Shown here: piece after piece, positions 1-8,770 of the stretch | How positions within the stretch are numbered: position 1 is the first letter of the stretch | Layout: the number at the start of each line of letters is the position of its first letter | Assembly: GCF_014646135.1 (NCBI RefSeq) | Contig: NZ_BMMW01000003.1 | Location: 186,001 to 250,000 of the forward strand | Source: Nocardia camponoti | Lineage (GTDB): Bacteria > Actinomycetota > Actinomycetes > Mycobacteriales > Mycobacteriaceae | Direction: 5' to 3' | Length of the DNA stretch: 64,000 bases | The notes under the pieces: generated by a model | Database searches by the model: none | What the model was told of the DNA's origin: nothing | The model's input: the letters and a program-made list of their open reading frames with translations, nothing else | Translations under genes and position numbers: made by a program

Positions 1-304
1 CCACGAGACGGTCAGGACGGGTCGCCAACACCTCGCCGACAGTGCGCGACTTGAGGCCGCCCGGGTGTCCGCTGTGGTGGTGGATGAGCTTGTCCTGCTT
101 CTTGTTGCCCGAGATGGCAACCTTGTCCGCGTTGATGATGATGACGAAGTCGCCACCATCGACGTGCGGTGCGTAGGTCGGCTTGCCCTTGCCGCGCAGC
201 AGGCCAGCGGCCTGCACGGCGAGACGGCCGAGGACTACGTCAGTGGCGTCGATGACGTACCACTTGCGGGTGACGTCACCTGCCTTGGGGCTGTACGTAG
301 GCAC
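1..304 (-). CDS. rplM: 50S ribosomal protein L13, 5' part
   Basis: Encodes the N-terminal ~101 residues of ribosomal protein L13, a large-subunit assembly protein. The 3' end lies outside the left edge. Reading minus from a GTG at 304-302 gives an L13 sequence with the family hallmarks [31 protein letters not shown] and [10 protein letters not shown] purine-rich AGGGAA lies just upstream of the GTG. In mycobacteria rplM-rpsI lies beside ESX-4, and the same linkage is seen here, although the ESX genes begin about 19 kb away because of the inserted lipoprotein region. Identification is near certain; the GTG start is chosen from the L13 N-terminus and the Shine-Dalgarno-like sequence. Confidence 0.96.
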   Translation of the reverse strand, partial: MPTYSPKAGDVTRKWYVIDATDVVLGRLAVQAAGLLRGKGKPTYAPHVDGGDFVIIINADKVAISGNKKQDKLIHHHSGHPGGLKSRTVGEVLATRPDRLV

Positions 305-415
305 AGTCGTTCCCTGTCTGTCGTCGGTGTTGCCGGCCAGAGGTCCTGCAGTGTGTGGCGCTCAATCTTCCCGGCGGCCGGTGGAGACCCGGTAAGCGAT
401 CTGGTCGCGAACGAC

Positions 416-434
416 CTGGCGTGCCACACGCCAG
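416..434 (-). terminator. Small hairpin downstream of the Hsp70-like gene
   Basis: Perfect 8-bp stem (CTGGCGTG / CACGCCAG) with a 3-nt loop, in the gap between the stop of the 478-1764 gene and rplM. There is no U-tract, so it is at best a weak terminator or processing hairpin. Nothing else in 305-477 is convincing apart from the rplM Shine-Dalgarno-like sequence. Confidence 0.3.
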
Positions 435-477
435 CTAGCAACGATACCAGCCGGGCATCACCGGACCACAATCGGCG

Positions 478-1764
478 TTAGATCACGACCGGCGGGCCAG
501 GGTCGGTGCGACCGGGAATCAGGTAGCGCAGGGTGTCGACGCCGGGGTGCACGCAAACCGGGTCGTCGATGTTGACCGGCCCATGCGCGGACGCGATGCC
601 CTCTGGCGGGACGGTGTGCGCGTACGGCGTGAACGAGCAGACGCCGTCGGCGGCGTTGGCCTCAGCGTCGGTTCCGCCGAAGCCGACCAAACCGAGGGTC
701 AGCAGGCCAATGACCGCCGGAGTGCCGAAGAGTTTCTTGCGCAACTTGCTCGGTCGGGCGAGTTCGGGATCGCTGCCGTGGGCGGGCCCGCTGACGAATC
801 CCGCTGGTCCGGGCGGCGGCGTTGCCTGCTGCTGCGGGGGCCCTGCCGGATTGGTTGGGTTACCCCATCCGACCTGGGCCGCGTAGGTCGGATTCGGTCG
901 CGCGACCTCTTCCTCTTCCTCAAAACCCGGGTCGTTGACAAGCAGGTGCGATGCGCCGAGCACGAGCGCGTGCATCGGATGCTCAGCCACATGGAGGCGC
1001 TGACCAAGGTGATTTTGGAACGCGAGCCGCAGCGCGTCGTTGAAGCAGACGTTGCCCGCGAGCAGCACCGTTGACGTGTCAGCACCGATTTGTCGGGCGG
1101 CGGCCATCGCTTCGATGACCACGTTGTCGGCCGAGCGCGCGTCACGCAACGCATCGGGCGCGACGACAACCTCAACCGATTCGGTCGGCTGTTCGTCGTC
1201 GCCGTCGACGGAGACAACGAGCAGCGTGCGGCCATCAGAGTAGATGCCGGTTGCCCCGATGCCTTGGCGATGACGCTCGCTGGGCGGCTCAACAAGCCCT
1301 AGCGCGCGCACGTACCCCGAAAGCGCGACGCTTTCTGGCAGCGGTTCGACGGTGACGTCGAGTTGCTCGACGAGCGCCGCGTACACCTCGATCTTGTCTT
1401 CAGGCCACGAATCCGGATACGGCAACGCGACCAGCTGCGGTTTTCCACGCAGAAACTTGCCGATCGCGGCGAGCGGGTTGTAGAGCCGCGCCCGGAAAAC
1501 GAGCCCGGCCGGCCACGTGGCCCCGGCGATCACGATCTGCGGATGGCCAAGAATGTCGCGCACATCGGCGATAGCCATGCCGAGGTCCGCACGCTGACGC
1601 TCAACGCCCGCGGTGTGCAGGCGACCCGCGGCGTCGGCAAGCAGGTACGCGGGCGGGGTGTAAGTGCCCTCGACCTCGACCGGACGGATCGGCGTACCGC
1701 CACCACCGGCGGCCACCGTCACCACATCCCAACCCAGATGTAGGGCACCAACTCGAACGGTCAC
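478..1764 (-). CDS. Hsp70/actin-fold-like protein with C-terminal membrane segment
   Basis: 428 residues from a GTG start. Residues ~1-290 look like a divergent Hsp70/DnaK-type ATPase fold. The clearest signature is the late block LLAGNV...HVAEHPMHALVLGASHLL, matching the DnaK pattern of a helix followed by HP..A.ALGAA. A Pro/Gly-rich linker (~300-335) is followed by one hydrophobic segment (~348-362, PAVIGLLTLGLVGFG) and a ~65-residue tail with two Cys, probably outside the membrane. It lies 70 bp downstream of the FHA-ABC exporter on the same strand, so they are probably co-transcribed. The fold resembles the Rv3446c-like protein at 19939-21375, which also has a C-terminal membrane anchor. 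Real ATPase activity is uncertain because the phosphate-binding motifs are poorly conserved. The function is unknown; a scaffold for envelope or secretion proteins is inference. Confidence 0.75.
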   Translation of the reverse strand: MTVRVGALHLGWDVVTVAAGGGGTPIRPVEVEGTYTPPAYLLADAAGRLHTAGVERQRADLGMAIADVRDILGHPQIVIAGATWPAGLVFRARLYNPLAAIGKFLRGKPQLVALPYPDSWPEDKIEVYAALVEQLDVTVEPLPESVALSGYVRALGLVEPPSERHRQGIGATGIYSDGRTLLVVSVDGDDEQPTESVEVVVAPDALRDARSADNVVIEAMAAARQIGADTSTVLLAGNVCFNDALRLAFQNHLGQRLHVAEHPMHALVLGASHLLVNDPGFEEEEEVARPNPTYAAQVGWGNPTNPAGPPQQQATPPPGPAGFVSGPAHGSDPELARPSKLRKKLFGTPAVIGLLTLGLVGFGGTDAEANAADGVCSFTPYAHTVPPEGIASAHGPVNIDDPVCVHPGVDTLRYLIPGRTDPGPPVVI

Positions 1765-1834
1765 GAGATCAAGTGTGCCCGGTCGCGCCGCGACACGCGC
1801 AGCTTGCCCACCGATAGACCGCTGACCTGGTCGA

Positions 1835-4333
1835 TCATGCTTGCGACTTCTTCAGTCGCAGGCGACTCCACGTAATCACGGCCAAAATCGCGGTGATCAC
1901 GACAAGCATCGCGATGTCGAGCGTCCAAATGCCAGGTTTGTGTTCCCACAGCCCGTCGGGTTGCGCGCTGAAGAACAGCTCGCGCAAGTTCACCGTCGAT
2001 GCGGCGGCCGCATATCCCCACCGCGACGGGAACAGGTACGAAACCTGTTCAAGCCCAACGCGATCGGTGACCGGAATCAGGCCGCCCGCCATCACGAGCT
2101 GGACCATGATCATCACGACGAGCATCGGCATGACCTGCTCGTTCGACTTCGCGAGCGCCGACATCAGCAAGCCGAAAACCACACAGCACACGGCAGTGAG
2201 CGCGATGGTGAGATACAGCTCAACGCTGCCGTTCGAAATCACCGCACCCGCGCCCGGCGCTTTCTTGCCAAGCAGCGTGATGCCGACGAGGATCGCCGCC
2301 TGCGCGAACGCGACCACGCTGAACACCGCGATTTTCGCCAGCACATACGCCGATGGCAACAGTCCGACCGCACGTTCGCGATGGAAAATCGACCGCTCGC
2401 CGACCAGGTCACGCACCGAAAGTGTCGCGCCCATGAAGCACGCGCCGAGGATCAAAACAACGAGCAACTGTTGGGTTTCGCTGCCGCCCGATCGCGCGAA
2501 CGACCCGTCGGCGAGCGCTTCGAGCGGCCCTTCGGCGAAGCCGTTTTTACCTGGCACGACCAGGGAAAGTCCGCCGAGGATGAACGGCAGCACAACGAGG
2601 AAGATCAGGTAGCCGCGATCGGCCAAGATCAACCGAACCTGCCTGCGCGCGAGCGTCGTGAACTGGCGGAACCCACTGGTCTGCGGTGGTGCGCCCGCGT
2701 TTCCAGTGCGCGGGGGCGCGGGTGGTGGCGGTGGAATATGGGCTTGTCGCGACCGATAGGCGGCGAACGCCTGGTCGGGGTTGGCGGCGACCTTGGCGAA
2801 AATCTCGGCCCAGTCGGTGGTCCCGAGCGCGGCACCAACGCCGCCCGGGTGCCCGGCGAAGGCGGTTTTGCCGCCCGGCGCGAGCAGCACGACCTGGTCG
2901 CACATGTCCAGGCACGCCACCGAGTGCGTCACCACGATCACCACGCGACCGGCGTCGGCGAGTTCGCGCAGCATCTGCATGACCTGCCGGTCGAGCGCGG
3001 GGTCGAGGCCCGACGTCGGCTCGTCGAGAATCAGCAGCGACGGGCCGGTCAGCAGTTCCATCGCGACCGAAGCACGCTTGCGCTGACCGCCCGAAAGTCG
3101 GTCGACGCGGGTGTCGGCGTGCTGGGTAAGCGAAAGTTCTTCTAGGACACCATCAATGACCTGTTTGCGGTCAGCCTTGGTGGTATCGGGCGGCAGTCGC
3201 AGTTCGGCGGCGAAGCCGAGCGCCTGGCGAACCGTCAGTTGACGGTGCAGCACGTCGTCCTGCGGAACCATGCCGATACGCGAACGCAGCGCCTCGTATT
3301 CGGCGTGCAGGTTGCGTCCTTCGAACGTGACAACGCCACCCGACGGTTGCGTGTTGCCAGCGATCAACTTCGACAACGTCGACTTACCGGCACCCGACGG
3401 GCCGATCAGCGCGGTGAGCGTGCCGCGTCCTGCCTGCATGTTCACGTCGACGAGCAGTTGCTTATTGCCTTCGACGGTGAAGCCAACGCCGTGGACCGTA
3501 AGACCAAGTTCAGCGACTGGCCGCTGACGGTGCGCGAGCGTGCCCTGGTCGACGACGAAGTCGATGTTGCCGATCGTGACGATGTCGCGTTCGCGCAGCA
3601 CAACGCGCTGCTGTCGATGCCCGTTGACGAACGTGCCATTGGCCGAGCCAAGGTCCTCGATGACGAGGCCCTCGCTCGACGCGATCAGTCGCGCGTGCCG
3701 TCGCGAGGCGAGCGGGTCGTTGACGACGATCTGATTGTCTGACGTACGACCAAGATTCAGGCCGCCAGGCGGAATTCGATCGGCTCGCGCGAGCGCTTCG
3801 GTCGACGAAGCCTTGCGCACCGGCGGCAGCATCGACGAGTCAGCGCGACGCGTCATGTTGACGTTGTCGACCGGAGCTTGCGCCTGCGCCTGCTGGGGCA
3901 TCTGCGAGGTCGGCACGTACTGCGGCTGTTGCGGCGGCCGCTGCTGGAAAGGCTGCGGCGGGCGCTGCTGCTGCGGTCGCGAAGGCGGCGCGAGCATCGT
4001 CGACGCGTGCCGCGCCGCGGTCGCCGACGGAACGAGATGCAGCAATGGCCCGCTGATCGCGTCGCCGAGGCGCACCTGCGTAGGTCGGTCGATCGAAACC
4101 GCCTGGCTGAGCCTGCGCGCGTCGACGAAAACCCCGTTGGTGCTGCCGTTGTCCGACAGCACCCAAACCCCGTTTTGAAACCGCAGTACAGCGTGCACGC
4201 GCGAAACCAACGGGCTGTCAACAAACAGGGTGACCTCGGGTGCGCGACCCATGGTGATCTGCTGACCAGCTTCGAAGACTCGTTCGGATCCATCATGGCG
4301 CACGGTGATGGTCTGCGCCCCCGGTGAAGACAT
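1835..4333 (-). CDS. FHA-FHA-ABC transporter fusion (Rv1747-like exporter)
   Basis: 832 residues. The start chosen is the ATG at 4333-4331, giving MSSPGAQTITVRHDG; the frame stays open to 4390 but the extra residues look non-coding. Order: FHA domain 1 (~10-90, with MGRAPEV, SRVH and GSTNG), a Gln/Pro-rich linker (~105-160), FHA domain 2 (~190-265, with LGRTSDN, SRRH and GSANGTFVNG), an ABC ATPase (~275-520: Walker A GPSGAGKST, signature LSGGQRKR, Walker B LLILDEP), and a six-helix ABC2-type membrane domain (~600-825). This matches mycobacterial Rv1747, a half-transporter whose FHA domains bind phosphothreonine after phosphorylation by PknF. The substrate is unknown; in mycobacteria envelope lipid export is proposed. 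A kinase (14949-16538) and another FHA protein (5970-7334) lie nearby, which supports local phospho-control. Confidence 0.93.
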   Translation of the reverse strand: MSSPGAQTITVRHDGSERVFEAGQQITMGRAPEVTLFVDSPLVSRVHAVLRFQNGVWVLSDNGSTNGVFVDARRLSQAVSIDRPTQVRLGDAISGPLLHLVPSATAARHASTMLAPPSRPQQQRPPQPFQQRPPQQPQYVPTSQMPQQAQAQAPVDNVNMTRRADSSMLPPVRKASSTEALARADRIPPGGLNLGRTSDNQIVVNDPLASRRHARLIASSEGLVIEDLGSANGTFVNGHRQQRVVLRERDIVTIGNIDFVVDQGTLAHRQRPVAELGLTVHGVGFTVEGNKQLLVDVNMQAGRGTLTALIGPSGAGKSTLSKLIAGNTQPSGGVVTFEGRNLHAEYEALRSRIGMVPQDDVLHRQLTVRQALGFAAELRLPPDTTKADRKQVIDGVLEELSLTQHADTRVDRLSGGQRKRASVAMELLTGPSLLILDEPTSGLDPALDRQVMQMLRELADAGRVVIVVTHSVACLDMCDQVVLLAPGGKTAFAGHPGGVGAALGTTDWAEIFAKVAANPDQAFAAYRSRQAHIPPPPPAPPRTGNAGAPPQTSGFRQFTTLARRQVRLILADRGYLIFLVVLPFILGGLSLVVPGKNGFAEGPLEALADGSFARSGGSETQQLLVVLILGACFMGATLSVRDLVGERSIFHRERAVGLLPSAYVLAKIAVFSVVAFAQAAILVGITLLGKKAPGAGAVISNGSVELYLTIALTAVCCVVFGLLMSALAKSNEQVMPMLVVMIMVQLVMAGGLIPVTDRVGLEQVSYLFPSRWGYAAAASTVNLRELFFSAQPDGLWEHKPGIWTLDIAMLVVITAILAVITWSRLRLKKSQA

Positions 4334-4337
4334 GGAG

Positions 4338-4353
4338 CGGATACTATGCCATG
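4338..4353. promoter_or_regulatory. Divergent promoter region between exporter and metallopeptidase
   Basis: The 85-bp gap (4334-4418) separates divergent genes. It holds TACTAT (4342-4347), which reads as a -10 hexamer rightwards. Leftwards the same bases read TAGTAT, preceded by TGGCA, an extended -10-like arrangement that would put the exporter transcript start within a few bases of its ATG. Read from sequence only, with no clear -35. Confidence 0.3.
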
Positions 4354-4418
4354 TCGATGACGGCGGGGACGACGACGACCTGCTCCACAATCAGCCGATC
4401 AGGGGGGATGGCAGCGCT

Positions 4419-5867
4419 ATGACATCCAAACACCAAGCGCTCGTTGCGATTATCACGGTGTTGTGCGCGCTGTTTGTGCCCGCGTGCACCCGCTTTGTCG
4501 ACGGTCATCCGGTATCGATTTACGACGACCCGTTCCAGGTCGGCGGGCTCCCGACCACCGGCGGACCCAATGGTCCGAGGGCGGGCGCACCCAATGCCAC
4601 GCTCGCGGCGACCAATGGCGACAACGGTGACGTCGATCAGCTTGCCCTGAACGCGATCGATGACATCCAAAGCTATTGGCGCGCCCAATTCGGCACCGAA
4701 TTCGCAGGCGAAACCTTCACTCCCGTCGACAAACTCATCTCGTGGAACGCGCGCGCGAGCCGTTCGCAGGCGGTGGAATTCTGCAAGGAAACCACCTATC
4801 ACCTGGTCAATGCCGCCTACTGCCGTCTCGACAATTCCATCGGCTGGGACCGCGCGATGCTGTTGCCGACGATGAGCGAGACGTTCGGCAAAATGTCGGT
4901 TGTCATGGTGCTGGCGCACGAATACGGCCATGCCGTGCAGACGATGGCGAAGTTGGTAACGAAGAAAACGCCGGTGCTTGTGAAGGAGCAGCAGGCCGAC
5001 TGTTTCGCTGGCGCGTTCATGCGTCATGTCGCCGAAGGCAAGTCGCCGCATTTCACGATCAACACTTCCGACGGGCTCAATTCGGTTCTCGCCGCGACAG
5101 TTTCGATTCGCGACACCGACCCCGACGATCCCGAAAGCGTGCATGGCTCGGCCTTCGAACGTGTCACCGCGGTGCAAATCGGGTTCACCGATGGACCGCG
5201 CGGATGCAAGGGTATCGACGCGAAAGAGATTGAGTCACGGCGTGGTTCGCTTCCGCAAAGCTTTTCCGGCGACCAAAGTCGTGGCGAATACCCGATTTCC
5301 AAGGGCAATCTCGTTGAACTGAGTAAAGCGCTGGCGTCGATTCTGCCCGTCCCGAGCGCCCCGATTTACGACTACACCACCGCGAATATCACCTGCAAGG
5401 ACGGCAAATCGACCGCGCCGGTTACGTATTGCCCGTCGGCGAACGCGATCGCGACCGATGTTGCCGGGCTGGCCGATCGCGGTGCGGTCGACGCCGCCAA
5501 CGACGGCCCGCTCCCGGTGAAGGTCAGCGGCGATTACAACGGGTACGTCCTTTTCATCTCCCGCTACACGCTGGCCGTGCAGCGCGCGAAGAATCAGGCG
5601 TTGACCGGCGCGAAGACCGGTTTGCGCGCGGCGTGCCTGTCGGGCGTTGTCACCGGCAAACTCGCCGACCCCGACCGCCCGACGAGCCAGGGCGATATCC
5701 GGCTGTCCGCGGGCGATTTGGACGAGGCCGTTTCGGGGTTACTCACCGACGGACTTGCCGCGAGCGATACCGAGGGCAACACGGTGCCGAGCGGTTTCGC
5801 CCGGGTTGACGCGTTTCGCGCGGGGGTGCTCAACGGCGAGAAGACGTGTGGGTCGCGTTATAGCTAG
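4419..5867 (+). CDS. Neutral zinc metallopeptidase, lipoprotein
   Basis: 482 residues from the ATG at 4419, after AGGGGGGA. An N-terminal hydrophobic stretch with a lipobox-like VPAC (Cys ~21) suggests a membrane-anchored exported lipoprotein. HEYGH at residues ~167-171 supplies two zinc-binding His and the catalytic Glu, and downstream KEQQADCFAG supplies the likely third ligand. Together these are the signature of the neutral zinc metallopeptidase family (PF04228 type). The C-terminal ~200 residues have no motif I recognise. It is divergent from the FHA-ABC exporter (85 bp apart) and convergent with the FHA gene. The substrate is unknown; it probably acts on envelope proteins. Enzyme class is fairly sure, role unknown. 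Confidence 0.9.
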   Translation: MTSKHQALVAIITVLCALFVPACTRFVDGHPVSIYDDPFQVGGLPTTGGPNGPRAGAPNATLAATNGDNGDVDQLALNAIDDIQSYWRAQFGTEFAGETFTPVDKLISWNARASRSQAVEFCKETTYHLVNAAYCRLDNSIGWDRAMLLPTMSETFGKMSVVMVLAHEYGHAVQTMAKLVTKKTPVLVKEQQADCFAGAFMRHVAEGKSPHFTINTSDGLNSVLAATVSIRDTDPDDPESVHGSAFERVTAVQIGFTDGPRGCKGIDAKEIESRRGSLPQSFSGDQSRGEYPISKGNLVELSKALASILPVPSAPIYDYTTANITCKDGKSTAPVTYCPSANAIATDVAGLADRGAVDAANDGPLPVKVSGDYNGYVLFISRYTLAVQRAKNQALTGAKTGLRAACLSGVVTGKLADPDRPTSQGDIRLSAGDLDEAVSGLLTDGLAASDTEGNTVPSGFARVDAFRAGVLNGEKTCGSRYS

Positions 5868-5969
5868 TTGGGCTCGGCTGCGAGGTCAGGCGGGCTGAGC
5901 GGCGATCGAGTTGGGCGCGGTTTCCGGGCAGGCATGCTGAGCGAGGGGGCGCTGGGCCCAAGTTGGTGG

Positions 5970-7334
5970 TCAGCCGAAGGGTGGCGGGGCTGCCGGTTCG
6001 TAGCGCATCACCCGGTTGCCGATCATCGCCTCGGTGCCCGGGATCAAGATCATCGGCTGGTGCGGGGTGAGGCGCACCCAGTCGCGGTAGCCGGGCAGAC
6101 GGGTGCGTGTCCCGTTGGTCGAGCCGCGATCGATCAGCTGCACATCCCAATTCACCAGGTGCACTTCGGCATGCGCGCGCGACATTCCGCCCGAGGTGTC
6201 GTCGATGCGCAGCGGGATCAGTCCGCGTTGAGCGGCTTCGGAATTCTCCGGATCGCGGCCCATGACGGCGTCGGCGGCGAGAAGAAACGTCATTCCATCG
6301 TCAAGCACGAGCATGCCGAGCGGCGGACGCACCACTTCGATCAACGCCTGCGTCTGGTCGACCGGCATGCCGCAGACGGTGCAGAACGCGGCACGCGGGT
6401 CGCTTGGGTGGGCGCGCGCGCATTTGAAGCCCATCAGGCGGGTCGTCAAAACTGTTGCGCGGGCGGTTGATTCGAGCCTGCGTTGCAGTTCGGGATCTGG
6501 TTCGGGCGCGGGATTGGTGCCCGAGAGTCGGGTTTCAGCTTCGTTGAGGTCGGGTGCTGGGTGGTCAATTGCGGGCTGAGCCGGCGTTGACCGATCAGGG
6601 CTGGTCCTGCCTGGCGCGGGCCGATCGGCGGCCTGCGGCACAGGTCGATCTGGCGCGGACGGCTTTGGCCGCTCTGTCGCACTGGTGACGGCGTCCATCA
6701 GCGACGTCGCTGGTGTCTCGCTAATCGGTCGCGAATGTGCTTGTCGTGGTTCATGATCCACCCGCGCGGTCGGCGGCGGCTTGATTACCCCTTCACGCAC
6801 CTCATCCGACCACAGGACCGCTCCCCCGGCGTGCGCGAATCCCTCAGCAAGCCAACCAATTCCACGCTCGCCCGGGATATCGGGGATGCGCCCCTTCGCG
6901 TCGTCAACGAAGAGCGCGACCGCGGTGCGCGGCGTCGGCGCAACCCGGTCGACGGTGAAGGCCGCATCCGAACCCCGGTAGTAATCAACAACATCGCCCG
7001 CCGCCACCGCCGTAATCGCCCCGTGCAGGAAGATCGCGACCCCACCGTGGTCGGCGGCCGACAAAATGCCAAAGTCGATCGGCACCCCAGGCGAAATCTG
7101 CTCGGCCGTCTTCATCAACCACCGCGTTGCCTCGCGCGCGATCAAAGCGCCCGGCCCATGCGGATATTCGTCAACCGCGTCACACACCAACTGCGCCAAC
7201 GACTCGATCGCGACCGCCGCTGGTTCACGCCCGGTAAGCCGCGACGTGCCGCGATGCGCGACAACAATCACCGCCCCCGCGACCCGCGCGACCGCGTGCG
7301 TGCCCGGCACAACCTCGACTTGGCGATCCTTCAC
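5970..7334 (-). CDS. FHA-domain protein with zinc-ribbon-like linker
   Basis: 454 residues from a GTG at 7334. Residues ~1-190 form a predicted globular domain without a motif I recognise. A Pro/Ala-rich linker (~190-285) follows. Then comes a short CxxxH...CxxC segment (KCARAH...CTVCG, ~302-320) resembling a zinc ribbon, and a C-terminal FHA domain (~345-445: MGRDPENS, SRAHAEV, RGSTNGT). FHA domains bind phosphothreonine, so this is a likely substrate or adaptor of a Ser/Thr kinase; one is encoded at 14949-16538. The start overlaps the stop of a tiny upstream frame (7331-7378) by GTGA. An alternative is that the true N-terminus lies in that frame and a frameshift separates the two. Confidence 0.85.
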   Translation of the reverse strand: MKDRQVEVVPGTHAVARVAGAVIVVAHRGTSRLTGREPAAVAIESLAQLVCDAVDEYPHGPGALIAREATRWLMKTAEQISPGVPIDFGILSAADHGGVAIFLHGAITAVAAGDVVDYYRGSDAAFTVDRVAPTPRTAVALFVDDAKGRIPDIPGERGIGWLAEGFAHAGGAVLWSDEVREGVIKPPPTARVDHEPRQAHSRPISETPATSLMDAVTSATERPKPSAPDRPVPQAADRPAPGRTSPDRSTPAQPAIDHPAPDLNEAETRLSGTNPAPEPDPELQRRLESTARATVLTTRLMGFKCARAHPSDPRAAFCTVCGMPVDQTQALIEVVRPPLGMLVLDDGMTFLLAADAVMGRDPENSEAAQRGLIPLRIDDTSGGMSRAHAEVHLVNWDVQLIDRGSTNGTRTRLPGYRDWVRLTPHQPMILIPGTEAMIGNRVMRYEPAAPPPFG

Positions 7335-7378
7335 TGAAATCGGCCTCCACCAATGCCGCGCAGCAGGGTCGTCACCAT
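7331..7378 (-). CDS. Possible 15-residue leader peptide upstream of FHA gene
   Basis: A short frame from ATG 7378 (or GTG 7375), preceded by TGGAGG, encodes MVTTLLRGIGGGRFQ. It ends in a TGA sharing bases with the GTG start of the FHA gene (GTGA). The strong Shine-Dalgarno-like sequence fits the mini-frame better than the FHA start, suggesting translational coupling. It could also be the real N-terminus followed by a frameshift. Confidence 0.35.
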   Translation of the reverse strand: MVTTLLRGIGGGRFQ

Positions 7379-7467
7379 AGCCTCCAGACTAGGCAAAGCC
7401 GGTGACAACCGCTGCCTCGGCCGCCGTCATCGGGTAATTTCAATGGTGAGCCGCCGGGGAGGTTTCC

Positions 7468-8655
7468 ATGTACATGTTCCGTTTCGCCGCCGCGATCATC
7501 GTTGTCGCGAGCGTCAGCAGCTGCGCGGTCGCGGGTAGCGCGGTGCCGGGCGAGCTCGACGTTCGCACGCTAGCCACCGGCAGCTTCGATGTCGACAAGC
7601 ACCGGTACACCGATACGGCGGGCAGCGCGGGCGCGCTCGTCGAAGGGGTGCGCATGGCCGCGACGATCGCGCCAACCGTGCGCATCGACCCGTCGCTCAC
7701 CTACGGCCGAGGCGACGCCGTGCTGTCGACGGTCACGTCCGCGCTGGACTACGTGGCGAACGTGTCGCGGCCGATCCTCGAAAACCGCAAGTACGTCACC
7801 GGTTACGCCACCGCGGGCGCCGACGAGGAAAACGCGCCGGGCGCGAAACGACCGGGCCCCACGGCAACCGTGGTCACCACTTCGGTGCTGCGCTTTCCCG
7901 ATGCGACAACGGCCACCCTCGCCGCGCGCGAACTCGAAGACGCTGACCTTGGCGTTTCGCCGGACAACCGTAAGCTTCCCTCGACGAAATACCCTGCGGC
8001 GTACCTGCATTGGCGTCCTGGCATCCCCTCGATCGGCGTCTTCCACGCCTACAACGAGTTCGTGATTTCGGGCCTGATCCAGCGCCCACGCGCCGACGCG
8101 ACCGACCTCACGCAATGGGCGGAAAAGTCACTAGCCGCCACCTTGGCCCAGTTGGCGAAGTTCACCCCGACACCGGCGAGCAACCTGTCGACGCTGCCGG
8201 TCGACCCCGGCAACCTCCTCGCCCGCGCGGTCGTCGACAAACGCACCGACCTGCGCCCCAACGAAGACACCTTCGCCGTCTACCCCGCTGAACACCTCAC
8301 CAACATCTCCCAGGACCAGAAGTTGGCCGAGGAAACCATCGCCGCGACCGGCATGGACTTCATCGGCGAGGCAGGCAGCTCAACGGTCACCCGAGTACGC
8401 GACCAGCAGGGCGCCGAGAAACTGATGCAGAGCTTCCTAGACCGCTCATCGCACTACGACCCAATGTCGGCCCCTTCGGAAGTCCCTGGCGCAAAATGCC
8501 TGGTCCTCAACAGCAATGGCAACGCGGAAAAGGAATACCGCTACCGCTGCTACGTCCCGTACAAGCGCTATTTGGCGACGGTGCGCGGCGACAAGGAACC
8601 GGAGATCCGCCAGAAGGTGGCGGCCCAGTACGCATTGTTGGCCAATAGCTCCTAG
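7468..8655 (+). CDS. Lipoprotein L1 of the paralogous array (A-type, divergent)
   Basis: 395 residues from the ATG at 7468, after GGGGAGG. Signal peptide with lipobox VSSC (Cys19), so an outer-face lipoprotein. Shared array features: the N-terminal block LDVRTLATGSFDV, the mid segment LDYVANV, a late PGNLLARAV, VTRVRDQQGAEKL, two Cys in the C-terminal domain (AKCLVL and YRCYVPYKRY) and the C-terminal AAQYALL. It is the first and most divergent member, standing in the A position of the A-B alternation. The family resembles proteins labelled DUF7373 in Nocardia-type genomes (recalled, not checked). A separate promoter probably lies in the 115-bp gap before L2. Function unknown. Confidence 0.88.
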   Translation: MYMFRFAAAIIVVASVSSCAVAGSAVPGELDVRTLATGSFDVDKHRYTDTAGSAGALVEGVRMAATIAPTVRIDPSLTYGRGDAVLSTVTSALDYVANVSRPILENRKYVTGYATAGADEENAPGAKRPGPTATVVTTSVLRFPDATTATLAARELEDADLGVSPDNRKLPSTKYPAAYLHWRPGIPSIGVFHAYNEFVISGLIQRPRADATDLTQWAEKSLAATLAQLAKFTPTPASNLSTLPVDPGNLLARAVVDKRTDLRPNEDTFAVYPAEHLTNISQDQKLAEETIAATGMDFIGEAGSSTVTRVRDQQGAEKLMQSFLDRSSHYDPMSAPSEVPGAKCLVLNSNGNAEKEYRYRCYVPYKRYLATVRGDKEPEIRQKVAAQYALLANSS

Positions 8656-8677
8656 GCACTGACCCCCGAACGTGCGC

Positions 8678-8683
8678 TAGTAT
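8678..8683 (+). promoter_or_regulatory. Candidate -10 element for the L2-L6 operon
   Basis: TAGTAT sits in an otherwise GC-rich 115-bp gap between L1 and L2, preceded by GTGCGC. The following five genes are spaced by 7 bp or less or overlap, so this is the likely promoter of a five-gene unit. No convincing -35 is visible. Confidence 0.4.
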
Positions 8684-8770
8684 CCCCCGCGAACCAGATC
8701 ACCGGGGAGGGACGCGGTTCGACGTCGCTATCCCGCCCGATTGGCGACCGTCGCAAGTGGAGGGGGAAGC

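Noticed and set aside
1841..3145. Long rightward open frame (about 434 codons) opposite the FHA-ABC exporter
   Set aside because: Arg/His/Glu-rich nonsense translation, antisense to a gene with intact ABC and FHA motifs; typical of high-GC DNA.
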